Positions 27,091 through 35,884 of a stretch of DNA of 64,000 nt are shown one piece after another (within the stretch, counting starts at the first letter, position 1; each line of letters starts with the position of its first letter). Origin of the DNA: Bradyrhizobium barranii subsp. apii (GTDB lineage: Bacteria > Pseudomonadota > Alphaproteobacteria > Rhizobiales > Xanthobacteraceae); assembly GCF_011516635.5 (NCBI RefSeq), contig NZ_CP096255.1, positions 2,106,501 through 2,170,500 of the forward strand, read 5' to 3'. Position numbers and translations under genes: made by a program. The notes under the pieces are model-generated. The model did not search any database, was not told the origin of the DNA, and saw only the letters and a program-made list of their open reading frames with translations.

Positions 27091-28037
27091 ATGGCCAGGG
27101 CGCTTTCGGTTGATCTTCGCCAAAGGGTGGTAGCCGCGATTGACGGTGGCATGTCCTGTCGACAGGCTGCTGAGCGCTTTGGTGTCAGCGCGGCCAGTGC
27201 AATCCGCTGGCGCGGTCGCCTCAAGAAAGTTGGCGACATCGTTCCTAAACGCCAGGGCGGTGACCGCAAATCGCAGCGCATCGAAGCGCATTCGCAATTG
27301 ATTCTGGAGGCGGTGACAGCGAGGCCGGATATCACGCTTGCCGAGTTGCGAGAACTGTTGAAACGTCGTGGAATATCGACTGGCATCGCGTCGCTCTGGC
27401 GTTTTTTCCAGCGCAGAAAGATCACACTTAAAAAAAGACAGCGCACGCCGCCGAGCAACGGCGCGGCGATATAAATGCCGCACGTGAGGAGTGGTTCGAA
27501 GGGCAAATCGACCTTGACCCTGAGCGTCTCGTCTTCATCGACGAAACCAGCGCCAACACCAAAATGGCGCGGCGTTACGGGCGCTCGCCACGCGGCGAGC
27601 GATGTCGTGCAGCTATCCCACACGGACATTGGAAGACGACGACGTTCACCGCTGGATTGCGCTCCGACGGTCTGATCGCGCCGCTTGTTCTGGACGGTCC
27701 AATGGATGGCGACGCTTTCCTGGCCTACGTCGAGCAATTGCTCGCCCCATCGCTGCGGCCGGGCGATACCGTTATCATGGACAACTTGCCCGCTCACAAG
27801 GTCCATGGCGTTCGAGAGGCCATCCAGGCGGTCGGAGCTAGCCTGCTCTATCTTCCGCCCTACAGTCCAGACTTCAACCCGATTGAAATGGCCTTCTCCA
27901 AACTGAAAGCGCTGTTGCGGACCGCCGCAGCCCGCACCATGCCCGATCTCTGGCAAGCAATCGCCAACGCTCTCAAACGCTTCTCACCCGAGGAATGTCA
28001 AAATTATCTCGTCGCGGCTGGTTACGACGCAACGTGA
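27091..28037 (+). CDS. IS630 transposase, copy 1 (two frames joined by -1 frameshift)
   Basis: The first frame (27091-27474) begins [20 protein letters not shown] and encodes the helix-turn-helix region ([19 protein letters not shown]). The second frame (ending 28037) encodes the DDE domain: [30 protein letters not shown] and [16 protein letters not shown] supply D, D and E. A run of seven A at 27430-27436 lies just before the first stop, and a -1 shift there joins the frames into about 315 residues, the normal IS630 size. This is the expected programmed frameshift, not decay, because copy 2 is arranged identically. Confidence 0.9.
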
Positions 28038-28805
28038 TCGGAAAACGCTCTAGGAACAGCGGTTCGGCCAGCATGATCAAAATGAAGAGGCAGAACAGCG
28101 GCGCGAGCTTGCCGGCCAGCGCGACAAGCGGATCACCGCCGGCGCTTTCGAGCCAGGCCCGCGCGTCGCGGCGGCGGAATTCGGAGCCAACGGAATAGCC
28201 GGCGGCAAGGGTAATCACCACATGGATGATGGTCGGCAGCAGCGCGCGCAGCAGGAACTGCGCGTAGTTCTTCTGCGGATTGACGAGCGCCATGGTCTCC
28301 GCCTTGAGCGCACCCAGGGACGCTGGCGCAGGTGCCGCGCGACTGGCCGGAGCGGCCACCGCTGCCGCTGCGGAAAGTGAATCGCTCAGACCCGAGGATG
28401 CGATGCCGGAGGGAGTCAAAAACTGCTGGTTATAAAATCCGACGATCTGCGGGCGGCGCGCGGCCTTCAGGTCGCGCTCGAAATCCGGCGGGATGTGGAC
28501 GGCCGAAATCGACTTGCCGGAGCGTATGTCCTGCACGGCCGTGGACAGCGTGCCGGAGCGGTCGACGATCTTCAGGCTTGGCGACGCCGCAATGTATTCC
28601 ACCAGGGCGCGCGACGCGTCCGACTTGTCCTCGTCGACGACAGTCACGCCGAGCCCGCGGATGACCGGATGGCTAAAGACCGTGGTGAGAACCACGAACG
28701 CAAACAGCGGCACGCCGAAGATCAGCAGCAGCGCCACACGATCGTGAAACAGCCAGCGGCACTCGCGCCGCGCGACCAGCAGAAATCCGGGCTTGGGCGC
28801 GGGCC

Positions 28806-29867
28806 TCATGGCCGCGACCGCCAGTCGAGATAGGCGCTCATTCCAGGTCGCAGCTCGGGCACGGGCTGAACGGGATAGGCACGGATCGAAAACGTTCGCA
28901 GGTCGAAATCGCCCGAAGCACGCGTGGCTCGCCAGCTTGCATATTCGCCCTTGGTCGCGATGAGCTTGACCTCGACCGTGACGGGGCGGTCGCCGAGGGC
29001 GGGGATGCGGACATCGAAGCGATCGCCGACCTTCAGGCCTTTGACGAGATCCTCGCGAAGATCGAAATGCACCCAGAGGTCCGCCAGATTGATCAAGGTG
29101 ACGAGCGGGACGCCCGGCGAGACGTATTCGCCGGGTTCCACATTACGCTGATAGATCTGCGAGGCTACGGGCGCATAAACCACGAGCTGGTCGATGATCG
29201 ACTGGACACTTTGGATATCGGCACTGGCCTTTTCGACATTGGTATTCGCAATGGCCCGCTCCTCCTTGGTGTAGCCATTGACCGCCTGCTCATAGGCCGA
29301 TTTGGCCTGATCGACCGCGCGTTCGCTTTCATGCAGCGCATCGGTTGCTTGGTCGAGGCGCGCTTGCGGCGCGTTGCCTTGCTCGGTCAATGTGTGCGTG
29401 CGGTCAAAGGTCTTTTGCGCCAGCACCAGCGCCGCCTGGGCGCGCTCCATTTCCGCCTTCCGTGCGGCAATGACTTCCACCCGCGTTCCGACCAGAACGT
29501 TGGCGAGCTGGGCGTCCGCGACAGCCTTGGCCGCCTTCATCTGCTCGTGCTTGGCCAGCGTTTCCGGATTGTCGATCTGGACCAGCACCGCGCCCGCAGC
29601 AACGTTCTGGCCGCGTTCGACGGGAATCTTGCCGACCCGTCCGTCCACGCGCGCCGCGATATCGAGCCGCGTTGCATCGACCTCGCCTTGAACGAGCAAT
29701 GGTTCGGGTCGTAAGAGATAGAAGGCGGAAAGCGCGACGACGGCAGCCGCAACGACACCGACGATGATGGAAGGAGTACGTGTCGGGTTGCGCGTGGTTT
29801 TCGCCTGTTCGTTAGCCGGCTCGTCGGGTGTGTTTTGAATGTCCTTGTCAGAGCTCGGCGCGTCCAT
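28806..29867 (-). CDS. HlyD-family periplasmic adaptor (first adaptor of exporter operon)
   Basis: 353-residue membrane-fusion protein and first gene of the exporter operon. Cytoplasmic residues 1-32 are followed by one membrane segment (SIIVGVVAAAVVALSAFYLL), lipoyl half one (RVDGRVGKIPVERGQNVAAG), a long coiled coil with repeated Ala/Glu heptads (about residues 105-225) and lipoyl half two (VVYAPVASQIYQRNVEPGEY). The start at 29867 is supported by AAGGGAG. Its stop overlaps the permease start by ATGA. The substrate is unknown. Having two adaptors around one double permease, without an ATPase, is uncommon. Confidence 0.9.
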   Translation of the reverse strand: MDAPSSDKDIQNTPDEPANEQAKTTRNPTRTPSIIVGVVAAAVVALSAFYLLRPEPLLVQGEVDATRLDIAARVDGRVGKIPVERGQNVAAGAVLVQIDNPETLAKHEQMKAAKAVADAQLANVLVGTRVEVIAARKAEMERAQAALVLAQKTFDRTHTLTEQGNAPQARLDQATDALHESERAVDQAKSAYEQAVNGYTKEERAIANTNVEKASADIQSVQSIIDQLVVYAPVASQIYQRNVEPGEYVSPGVPLVTLINLADLWVHFDLREDLVKGLKVGDRFDVRIPALGDRPVTVEVKLIATKGEYASWRATRASGDFDLRTFSIRAYPVQPVPELRPGMSAYLDWRSRP

Positions 29868-30038
29868 GCCTGACTCCCTTTTTCGTGACGGGATGGCCCA
29901 CTCTATTCGGTTGCCAGGCCCAGTCGCAATCGCGAAGCGGTGCGGTACTTTCAATACTCCGCGACGTGCCGGCGGCCACCTTATTCGGATTGCTCGTCGG
30001 GCAAAACACCCGTCACCCCGTCAACCCCTTGTTGCGGC

Positions 30039-30356
30039 TTAGCGCGGGCCGCTCTGTCCATCCTCCGGATCGTTCTCCGGCTCCCGGATCAGCACCACCG
30101 GTTCGTCATAGCCTTTGCGGCTGCTGTAGAACACCAGCGCCATCAGGCCGACGCCGACGACCAGCGAGAACACGACGCCGAGCACCAGTGCGACATAGCC
30201 GGACGCCGGCACGCTGGTATCCGTGCTGGTCCAGCCGAGATAGCCGAGAACGCTCGCGGCGACGAGCATCGCGCACAGCACTGCAATGACCAGCCATCTG
30301 GCGAGCTTGCTGTCTTGCGCCTTGGGCGGCGCCGGTTGCCCGCTGGTCACGTTCAT
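30039..30356 (-). CDS. Small two-helix membrane protein, hypothetical
   Basis: 105-residue protein with two strong membrane segments (about residues 20-40, LVIAVLCAMLVAASVLGYLG, and 52-75) and a polar C-terminus rich in Glu/Pro. I do not recognise the family. It is the fourth gene of the SoxC-like, cytochrome c, DUF302 operon, 33 bases after the DUF302 stop, with GAGGAGAGG before its ATG. It might anchor the periplasmic partners or be unrelated. Confidence 0.65.
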   Translation of the reverse strand: MNVTSGQPAPPKAQDSKLARWLVIAVLCAMLVAASVLGYLGWTSTDTSVPASGYVALVLGVVFSLVVGVGLMALVFYSSRKGYDEPVVLIREPENDPEDGQSGPR

Positions 30357-30388
30357 GAACCTCTCCTCGCGCGGCCGTCGTGCAGCGC

Positions 30389-30856
30389 TTACGGCGCGGT
30401 GGCCTTGGTCGCGATCGCATGCAGTGCGGCGGTCATCGCGCCGATGGCGGTTTTGGCCGGCTCGCCGGCGCCGTGACGGCCGGCGAGATAGGCCGGATCG
30501 TTGTACGACAGCCAGGTCGCGCCTTGCTCGTCCTGCCAGACCAGCGCCTTCAGCGGCAGGTCGATGCCGACGGTCTGCGCCTGCTGCATCAACGGCGTGC
30601 CGCCCTTGGCGTTGCCGAAGATGAGGAGATCGGTCGGCCGCAGAGTCATGCCGACGGCGGCAGCGCCCGCGGCGTGATCGACATGGGCAAACACGGTGAG
30701 GCCCTTGGCCTTCACCTCGGTCTCCAGCCGCGTCATTGTGTCCTGCGGGCCAAAACTGCTCTTGATGGTGATGAGTCCGTCTGTAGCCATAGCCTGCGTC
30801 TCCCAGAAACATGTCGCGACCAGCGCGAAGATCCCGACCAGTGAGATGAGCCTCAT
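30389..30856 (-). CDS. DUF302-domain periplasmic protein
   Basis: 155 residues with a signal peptide (MRLISLVGIFALVATCFWETQAMA) and a DUF302 domain over most of the rest: IKSSFGPQDTMTRLETEVKA near residue 31, VFAHVDHAAGA near 55, LIFGNAKGGTPLMQQAQTVG near 78 and VWQDEQGATWLSYNDPAYL near 106. DUF302 proteins are frequent beside cytochromes and sulfur-oxidation genes, but their biochemistry is not settled. It starts nine bases after the cytochrome c stop, so it belongs to the same operon. Confidence 0.88.
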   Translation of the reverse strand: MRLISLVGIFALVATCFWETQAMATDGLITIKSSFGPQDTMTRLETEVKAKGLTVFAHVDHAAGAAAVGMTLRPTDLLIFGNAKGGTPLMQQAQTVGIDLPLKALVWQDEQGATWLSYNDPAYLAGRHGAGEPAKTAIGAMTAALHAIATKATAP

Positions 30857-30865
30857 GATGTCAGC

Positions 30866-31414
30866 TCACTTCTTGCGGAATAATCGCGCCGGGTCGAATT
30901 CCGGCTCCGGAATGAAGCCATCGCGATTTGGCATCTTGATTTTCGGCAAGGAGTCCTTGTCGACTTTGCCGTCGGCAGGAACGATGCCGTTGAGGCTCAG
31001 GATATAGGCCGTGACGGCATAGGTCTCTTCGGTGCTGAGCGAGCCCGGCGTCGGATACGGCATCGCGCGATGAATGTAGTCGAACAGGGTCGTCGCATAG
31101 GGCCAGAAGCTGCCGACGGTCTTGACCGGCATGTTGGAGGCGAGCGTGCCCTGTCCGCCGGCGAGGCGATCCTTGATGCCGCCCTGGCCGTTGTCGCCAT
31201 GACAGGCCGCGCAATTGTCGGCAAAAATCTGCTTGCCCTGCACCGCCGTGCCGCTGCCGTCGGGCAGGCCCTTTCCGTCGGGGCCGACGTCGATGTCCCA
31301 CAGCTTGATTTCCTGCGGCGTTGCCGGACGGCCGAAATCGAACGCCAGCGCGGGGGCGGCGAGCAGGCCGGCGGTGAGGATGCCGGCGAGAAGCAGCTTA
31401 TCATGCGAGGACAT
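30866..31414 (-). CDS. Periplasmic c-type cytochrome (SoxC-partner, single haem)
   Basis: 182-residue exported monohaem cytochrome. The signal peptide ends in AAPALAFD near residue 25, haem attachment is CAACH near residue 69, and a candidate distal methionine lies in HRAMPYPTPGSLS near 116. It overlaps the upstream molybdoenzyme gene by 14 bases, so it is probably the direct electron acceptor of that enzyme. Canonical SoxD proteins are about twice as long with two haem domains; this is the short form. Confidence 0.9.
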   Translation of the reverse strand: MSSHDKLLLAGILTAGLLAAPALAFDFGRPATPQEIKLWDIDVGPDGKGLPDGSGTAVQGKQIFADNCAACHGDNGQGGIKDRLAGGQGTLASNMPVKTVGSFWPYATTLFDYIHRAMPYPTPGSLSTEETYAVTAYILSLNGIVPADGKVDKDSLPKIKMPNRDGFIPEPEFDPARLFRKK

Positions 31415-32672
31415 TGCGGACCCTCCCGGCTTCGTCGATGCTCCAGGTCTGCTGGGCGTTGTAGTGAAACAGCGCGTTGGTCCCCATCGCGGCGATGAAG
31501 GACTGTCGGTCCGGCTGAACGTTGCCCTGGTCGTCGGTCGAGCGGCTCACGATTTTTGTCGGCTTGCCGTCCCAGACCCAATCCATCTGGAATCGCACCT
31601 GCGCCTTGGACAGCACCGGCTGGCTCAATTGCGCGGGCTTCCAGGTCCTGGCGCCGTCGGTCGAGATCTCGACCTTCGCGATCTTGCCATGGCCGCTCCA
31701 GGCAAGACCCGAGATGCGGTTGTAGCCCGGCTGGATCTGCATCATGCCGGAGGGCTGCGTGATGACGGAGTTGGTTTCCATCCGCAGCTGAAACTGCCGC
31801 GCCTTGCCGTTGGCCAGCAGCTGGGTGTAGCGCGCCGTCTCCCAGCGCGTCATCCAGGGCTCGCTGCCGAACTTGAGGCGGCGCAGCCATTTGATGTTGA
31901 GGTTGCCTTCAAAGCCCGGCATCACCAGCCGCATCGGAAAGCCGTGCGCGGGCCGCAGCGGCTCGCCGTTCTGGCCGTAGGCGATGAAGGCCTCGTTCAC
32001 GATCTCGTCGGTGAGGGCAATGCTGCGATCGACGCCCGCGCCGTCGCCGCCCTCCGCCAGCATCCAGTTCGAGCCCTTGTCCTTGGCGACGAGGTCGATC
32101 AGGAATTTGAGCGGAACGCCGGTCCATTCATTGGTGCTGACGAGGCCATGCGTGTTCTGCACCGTCACGTCAGGATCGGCCTTTTTCCAATTCTCCCAGC
32201 CGTTGCCGGTGCATTCGATGAACACCACGCGCGTCACCGATGGCATCCGCTTCAGATCCTCGACGCTGAACACCAGCGGCTTACCGACCATGCCGTGGAT
32301 CAGCAGCCGGTGCTGCGCGGGATCGATATCGGGCACGCCGGAATGGCTGCGCTCGTAATGCAGATCGGTCGGCGTGATATTGCCGACGAGCTTCTGATGC
32401 GGCGTCTTGGAATTGATGGCATCGCCGGGATCGACGTTGCGCTTGCCCGGCGTGGCCTCGGGAATGCGATCGAGTTTTGCAAACCGGGAGCGTTCGCTGT
32501 GCGCGCTGAGATCGGCGCCCGGCCCGCGATCGGGGACGTCGGCGAGCGTCTCGGCGCCCGCCGCCTCGGTTGCCACCGCGCCAAGGATGCCCGCCGACAG
32601 GCCTCCCACGAAGCCGCGGCGCGACACATTCGCAGGCCGTGGCAACAACTCGACTGGCGTCTTGGACGTCAT
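31401..32672 (-). CDS. soxC: Sulfite/sulfane dehydrogenase molybdopterin subunit (SoxC-like)
   Basis: 423-residue periplasmic molybdoenzyme of the sulfite oxidase family. The Tat signal is NVSRRGFVGGLSAGILGAV. The molybdenum-ligand cysteine is in VVFIECTGNGWEN near residue 156, and GHGKIAKVEISTDGARTW near 330 is the dimerisation-domain signature. It would oxidise sulfite or a related sulfur compound and pass electrons to the overlapping cytochrome. I chose the ATG at 32672 (GGGGAG upstream); the frame is open to 32792. No other sox genes are nearby, so a free-standing sulfite dehydrogenase is more likely than part of a full Sox system. Confidence 0.88.
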   Translation of the reverse strand: MTSKTPVELLPRPANVSRRGFVGGLSAGILGAVATEAAGAETLADVPDRGPGADLSAHSERSRFAKLDRIPEATPGKRNVDPGDAINSKTPHQKLVGNITPTDLHYERSHSGVPDIDPAQHRLLIHGMVGKPLVFSVEDLKRMPSVTRVVFIECTGNGWENWKKADPDVTVQNTHGLVSTNEWTGVPLKFLIDLVAKDKGSNWMLAEGGDGAGVDRSIALTDEIVNEAFIAYGQNGEPLRPAHGFPMRLVMPGFEGNLNIKWLRRLKFGSEPWMTRWETARYTQLLANGKARQFQLRMETNSVITQPSGMMQIQPGYNRISGLAWSGHGKIAKVEISTDGARTWKPAQLSQPVLSKAQVRFQMDWVWDGKPTKIVSRSTDDQGNVQPDRQSFIAAMGTNALFHYNAQQTWSIDEAGRVRNVLA

Positions 32673-32893
32673 ATGATCTCCCCTTGATAACCCTGTTTTT
32701 TGGAAATCCCTGCCGCCTTCATGCCGTGACATTACCGAACGCCGTGAGGATTGCTCGTTAGGATATGTTAAAAGCCATGAGTACTGGTCCACTCATGCGC
32801 GGGACGGCCCGCTCATACGGTAGATGCGCTTGGCTGTTCCATGGAATGGCCGGGCGGCTCGGAGACATGTCCGGGCGGATCAAGGGGAGAGGG

Positions 32894-33871
32894 ATGTCGG
32901 AGGCGGACGCGGCGGAATTGTTGAAGGCGATGGTGCCGCTGTTCAGGATCCGTCCAATATTCGAGGATTCCTGCAAATTTGGCGGCAGCTGGGAGTCGCT
33001 ACACGCGCCGAACGGCAAGGGATGGGCGCAATTCCACATGGTCACGCGCGGCGCGTGCGTGGTCGAGCGGCCGGGCCTGGGCCCGCAGCGGCTGGAAGCC
33101 GGAGATATCCTCTTGCTGCCGCACGGCGACAGTCACGCGGTTCGCAGCCGGACGGGCGGCGCTGTCGGGCGTGTTACGACCGAGGTCCGCAATGGTGTCC
33201 GCCAGCGCGCGACGGTCGAGGCCGAGGTCGATACCGAACTGCTGTGCGGCCGTTTCCTGTTCGAGACGTCGGATGAAAATCCGCTGATCGCCGCGCTTCC
33301 CGACGAGATCGTCCTGCGCACGGCGGAGGAGCCGCTCCTGGAACGGTTTCGGCGCCTGCTGATCGACATCCGCGAGGAGCTCGACGCTGGACGGGTTGGA
33401 TCGGAGGTGGTCGCGGCCGACCTCGCGAGAGCGTTGTTCGTGATGATGCTCCGCGATCATCTTTCGGACGATGCCTCCGGGAACGGGACGGTGTCGCTGT
33501 TGCGCGACCGCGTGACGGCCCGTGTGGTGTCGGCGATCCTCAACGATCTCGCCCGGGACTGGACGCTCGACGACATGGCGGCGGTGGCGATCGCCTCGCG
33601 CGCGACGTTGGTGCGCGCGTTTCAAAAGCGCGCGGGGGTCGCGCCCATGACGTTCCTGTCCGATCTGCGATTGACGGTCGCGCGCAAGCGGCTGGCCGGC
33701 ACCTCCGATCCGATCGCCAAGATCGCCGGCGAGGTCGGCTATGCGTCCGAAGGCGCGCTGAGCAAAGCCATCATGCGCAGATACGGCATGCGGCCCGGCG
33801 CTTTGAGGGAGCCGGGTCCTCAGGCGCCGGTTGTCAAACCCGATACCAGCTCCCCAGATTCCAGGTCGTGA
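32894..33871 (+). CDS. AraC-family regulator with cupin-type sensor
   Basis: 325-residue transcription factor. The N-terminal half is a cupin_6-type ligand domain (WAQFHMVTRGACVVERPG, LEAGDILLLPHGDSHAV), the C-terminal half two helix-turn-helix units (DDMAAVAIASRATLVRAFQ, then KIAGEVGYASEGALSKAIM). The ATG at 32894 follows GGGGAGAGG; the frame is open to 32765. It is divergent from the soxC-like operon, with about 220 bases between starts, so control of that operon is likely. Its 3' end overlaps the convergent binding-protein gene by 38 bases. Confidence 0.9.
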   Translation: MSEADAAELLKAMVPLFRIRPIFEDSCKFGGSWESLHAPNGKGWAQFHMVTRGACVVERPGLGPQRLEAGDILLLPHGDSHAVRSRTGGAVGRVTTEVRNGVRQRATVEAEVDTELLCGRFLFETSDENPLIAALPDEIVLRTAEEPLLERFRRLLIDIREELDAGRVGSEVVAADLARALFVMMLRDHLSDDASGNGTVSLLRDRVTARVVSAILNDLARDWTLDDMAAVAIASRATLVRAFQKRAGVAPMTFLSDLRLTVARKRLAGTSDPIAKIAGEVGYASEGALSKAIMRRYGMRPGALREPGPQAPVVKPDTSSPDSRS

Positions 33872-35621
33872 CGTCCCAGCCCGAGATGTCGGCCATGAGG
33901 CTATTGACGCCGGCGCCAACGATGTTGCGGGAGAGCAGCGGCACGAGAATATTGGCTTCGCAGAAGATCTCGTTGACCTTGATCAGGAGCGCGGCGCGCT
34001 TGACCGGATCGAGCTCCTGCTGCGCGGTCTTGTAGGCCTTGTCGGCCTCGGGATCGGACCAGCGCGAGATGTTTCGGCCGAGCCACTTGTTCTCCTTGTT
34101 GGCGATCTCCCAGGAGACGCACTGGTTCAAGAACCGCTCCGGATCGGGCTGCGGCTGCGTCGTGTTGTACATCTCCATGTCGCAATAGAGTTTCGAGTAG
34201 GTGTCGGGGTTGCCGACGTCAGACGAGAAGAACACCGATGCGGTGACCGACTTCAGCTCGATGTCGATACCGGCCTTCTGGCAGGCCTGCTTGATGATGG
34301 CCTGCGTCTTCTGGCGCGGGGCGTTGATCGAGGTCTGGAAGACGTATTTGAGCTTCTTGCCGTCCTTCTCGCGGATGCCGTCCGCGCCCCGCTTCCAGCC
34401 GGCCTCGTCGAGGATTTTGTTCGCCTTGTCGACGTCGAAGGCGTAGGCCAGCTTGCCCGACTTGAACTGCTGGGGCTGGTTGACGAAGCTTGCCGTGGCG
34501 ATGCCGCCGCGGCCGTAGATGAATTTCTGGATCGCCTCGCGATCGATCAGGAGGTTGAACGCCTGGCGGACGACCGGATCGGACAGCGTCGGGTGCTTGG
34601 TCTTGACGCTGGAGCGCTCGCCGTCGACCTCGGTCCAGGGGTCCGTCGTGTTGAGGATGATGAACTCGACGTTGCCGGACGGCGTGATGTCGACCCTGCC
34701 TTTGCCGCTGGCCTCCATGCGCTTGAGGACCTCCTCCTCCACCAGCAGGTTCCAGGCATAGTCGTATTCGCCGGTCTGGAGCACGGTGCGTGCCGCAGAG
34801 ACCGCGTCGCCGCCGCCCTTGACCTCGAGCGTGTCGAAATGCGGCTGGTTCTTGACGTGATAGTCGGGGTTGCGTTCGGCCCGGATCAGGTCGCCCGGCT
34901 TGAACTCAACGAATTTGTACGGGCCGGTGCCGACCGGCTTCAGATTGCCCGGCGCCTCGCGCGACTTTGCGCCGGCATAGTCGCCGAAGTGATGCTTCGG
35001 CAGGATCTGGCCGACCGAGCCGACGAAGGGGTCGGCCCAGAACGGGGTTGGGGCCTTGAACAGCACCTTGACGGTGTGGTCGTCGATCTTCTCGACGGTG
35101 ATGTCCTTGTAGGATCCCGTGCTGTAGGCGGCGGTCGCGAGGTCCGCCGCGTAGGCCCAGGTGAAGACGACGTCGTCGGCGGTGAAGGGCTTGCCGTCAT
35201 GCCACTTCACGCCCTGCTTCAGCTTCCAGATGACGCTCATGCCGTCGGCTGCGAGGCTCCCGTTCGCCTTGGTCGGAATCTCGGCGGCGAGGCAGGGGAT
35301 GAGGTTGCCGTCCTTGTCCCAGCCGGCCAGCGGCTCGAAGAAGATGCGCGAGGCGACCTGATCCTTGGTGCCGATCGCGAAATGCGGATTGAGCAGGGTG
35401 GGGGCCTGCCACAGCAGGATCTTGAGCGGGCCGCCGCCGCCGGCCTTGGTCGGCTTGTATTGCAGCGTGGCGTCCGCCATCGCGACGTCGTTCCAGAGAA
35501 GGATCTGGCTCGCGACCGGCGCGGCGATCCCGGCCGCAGCCATGGTCCGGATGAACGAGCGTCGCGACAGCGTGCCTTGCTTCACCTCCGCGATGGACTT
35601 GCGTATCTCGTCTTCGTTCAT
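33834..35621 (-). CDS. ABC transporter substrate-binding protein, family 5 (oligopeptide/DppA-like)
   Basis: 595-residue periplasmic binding protein with a twin-arginine signal (TLSRRSFIRTMAAAGIAAP) and a SBP_bac_5 body: LLWQAPTLLNPHFAIGTKDQ near residue 70, VKWHDGKPFTADDVVFTWAY near 135, and VGTGPYKFVEFKPGDLI near 215. The start at 35621 has GAGGTAGAGG upstream. No permease or ATPase genes are adjacent, so it is an orphan in this window. Ligands of this family include peptides, opines and other amines; none can be assigned. Confidence 0.92.
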   Translation of the reverse strand: MNEDEIRKSIAEVKQGTLSRRSFIRTMAAAGIAAPVASQILLWNDVAMADATLQYKPTKAGGGGPLKILLWQAPTLLNPHFAIGTKDQVASRIFFEPLAGWDKDGNLIPCLAAEIPTKANGSLAADGMSVIWKLKQGVKWHDGKPFTADDVVFTWAYAADLATAAYSTGSYKDITVEKIDDHTVKVLFKAPTPFWADPFVGSVGQILPKHHFGDYAGAKSREAPGNLKPVGTGPYKFVEFKPGDLIRAERNPDYHVKNQPHFDTLEVKGGGDAVSAARTVLQTGEYDYAWNLLVEEEVLKRMEASGKGRVDITPSGNVEFIILNTTDPWTEVDGERSSVKTKHPTLSDPVVRQAFNLLIDREAIQKFIYGRGGIATASFVNQPQQFKSGKLAYAFDVDKANKILDEAGWKRGADGIREKDGKKLKYVFQTSINAPRQKTQAIIKQACQKAGIDIELKSVTASVFFSSDVGNPDTYSKLYCDMEMYNTTQPQPDPERFLNQCVSWEIANKENKWLGRNISRWSDPEADKAYKTAQQELDPVKRAALLIKVNEIFCEANILVPLLSRNIVGAGVNSLMADISGWDVTTWNLGSWYRV

Positions 35622-35884
35622 CGAATGACCTCTACCTCGAAGAAAAATCGTCGCCGCCACCCCATCATGTTGCATCGCGCGCGAGGCGGCAATGCCGGCG
35701 AGGCCGCAAGGCCCTGCGACGAAATGGCGAACGTGGAGATGGGCAGCTTCTGCCGGGACATTGTTGCCGGCGTGAAGGCTATGCCGGCCGGATTTCGCGA
35801 TAAGCCCTTGATGGCAATGAGGCTCTCATCTGGCATGCGCGTTGCACGCAAAGCGTGCGTTCGCAATGACAGTGGAGTGCGGGT
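35622..35884. other. Intergenic region between divergent genes
   Basis: About 260 bases between the binding-protein start and the unknown plus-strand gene. Both promoters should lie here. Apart from the ribosome site of the leftward gene I see no clear operator or hairpin. Confidence 0.4.

Larger units (their letters stand above)
24425..28050 (+). mobile_element. IS630-family element, copy 1, interrupted by an IS91-type element
   Basis: The ends are GAGCATTTTCCGACC (from 24425) and, as complement, GAGCGTTTTCCGATC (ending 28050), flanked by duplicated TA (24423-24424 and 28051-28052), the IS630 target rule. The element is split: 24425-24460 is the left end, then foreign DNA, and 27035 onward is the rest. 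Subtracting 24461-27034 leaves exactly 1052 bases, the size of the intact copy at 50288-51339. The two copies differ at about four positions that I could see. It destroyed the ABC-2 permease gene. Confidence 0.93.
22851..28809 (-). pseudogene. Double ABC-2 permease gene interrupted by nested insertion sequences
   Basis: A single membrane-transport gene cut in two. The 5' part (28809 to 28051, 253 codons) starts MRPAPKPGFLLVARRECRWL and ends in a helix LIMLAEPLFL. The 3' part (24422 to 22851) resumes EGVLEIPFKGDLPLMIAAAS. Removing the insertion at 24423-28050, which includes one duplicated TA, restores one open frame of 777 codons across CTAGAG. Each half carries an ABC-2 type permease unit (large periplasmic loop between first and second helices), as in YhhJ-like exporters with two fused repeats. 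As it stands the protein is truncated after about 253 residues plus read-through into the element. Confidence 0.9.

Noticed and set aside
27430..27436. Frame break in the IS630 transposase as evidence of a pseudogene
   Set aside because: Both copies share it at a seven-A run just before the first stop; programmed -1 frameshifting is the known IS630 solution.
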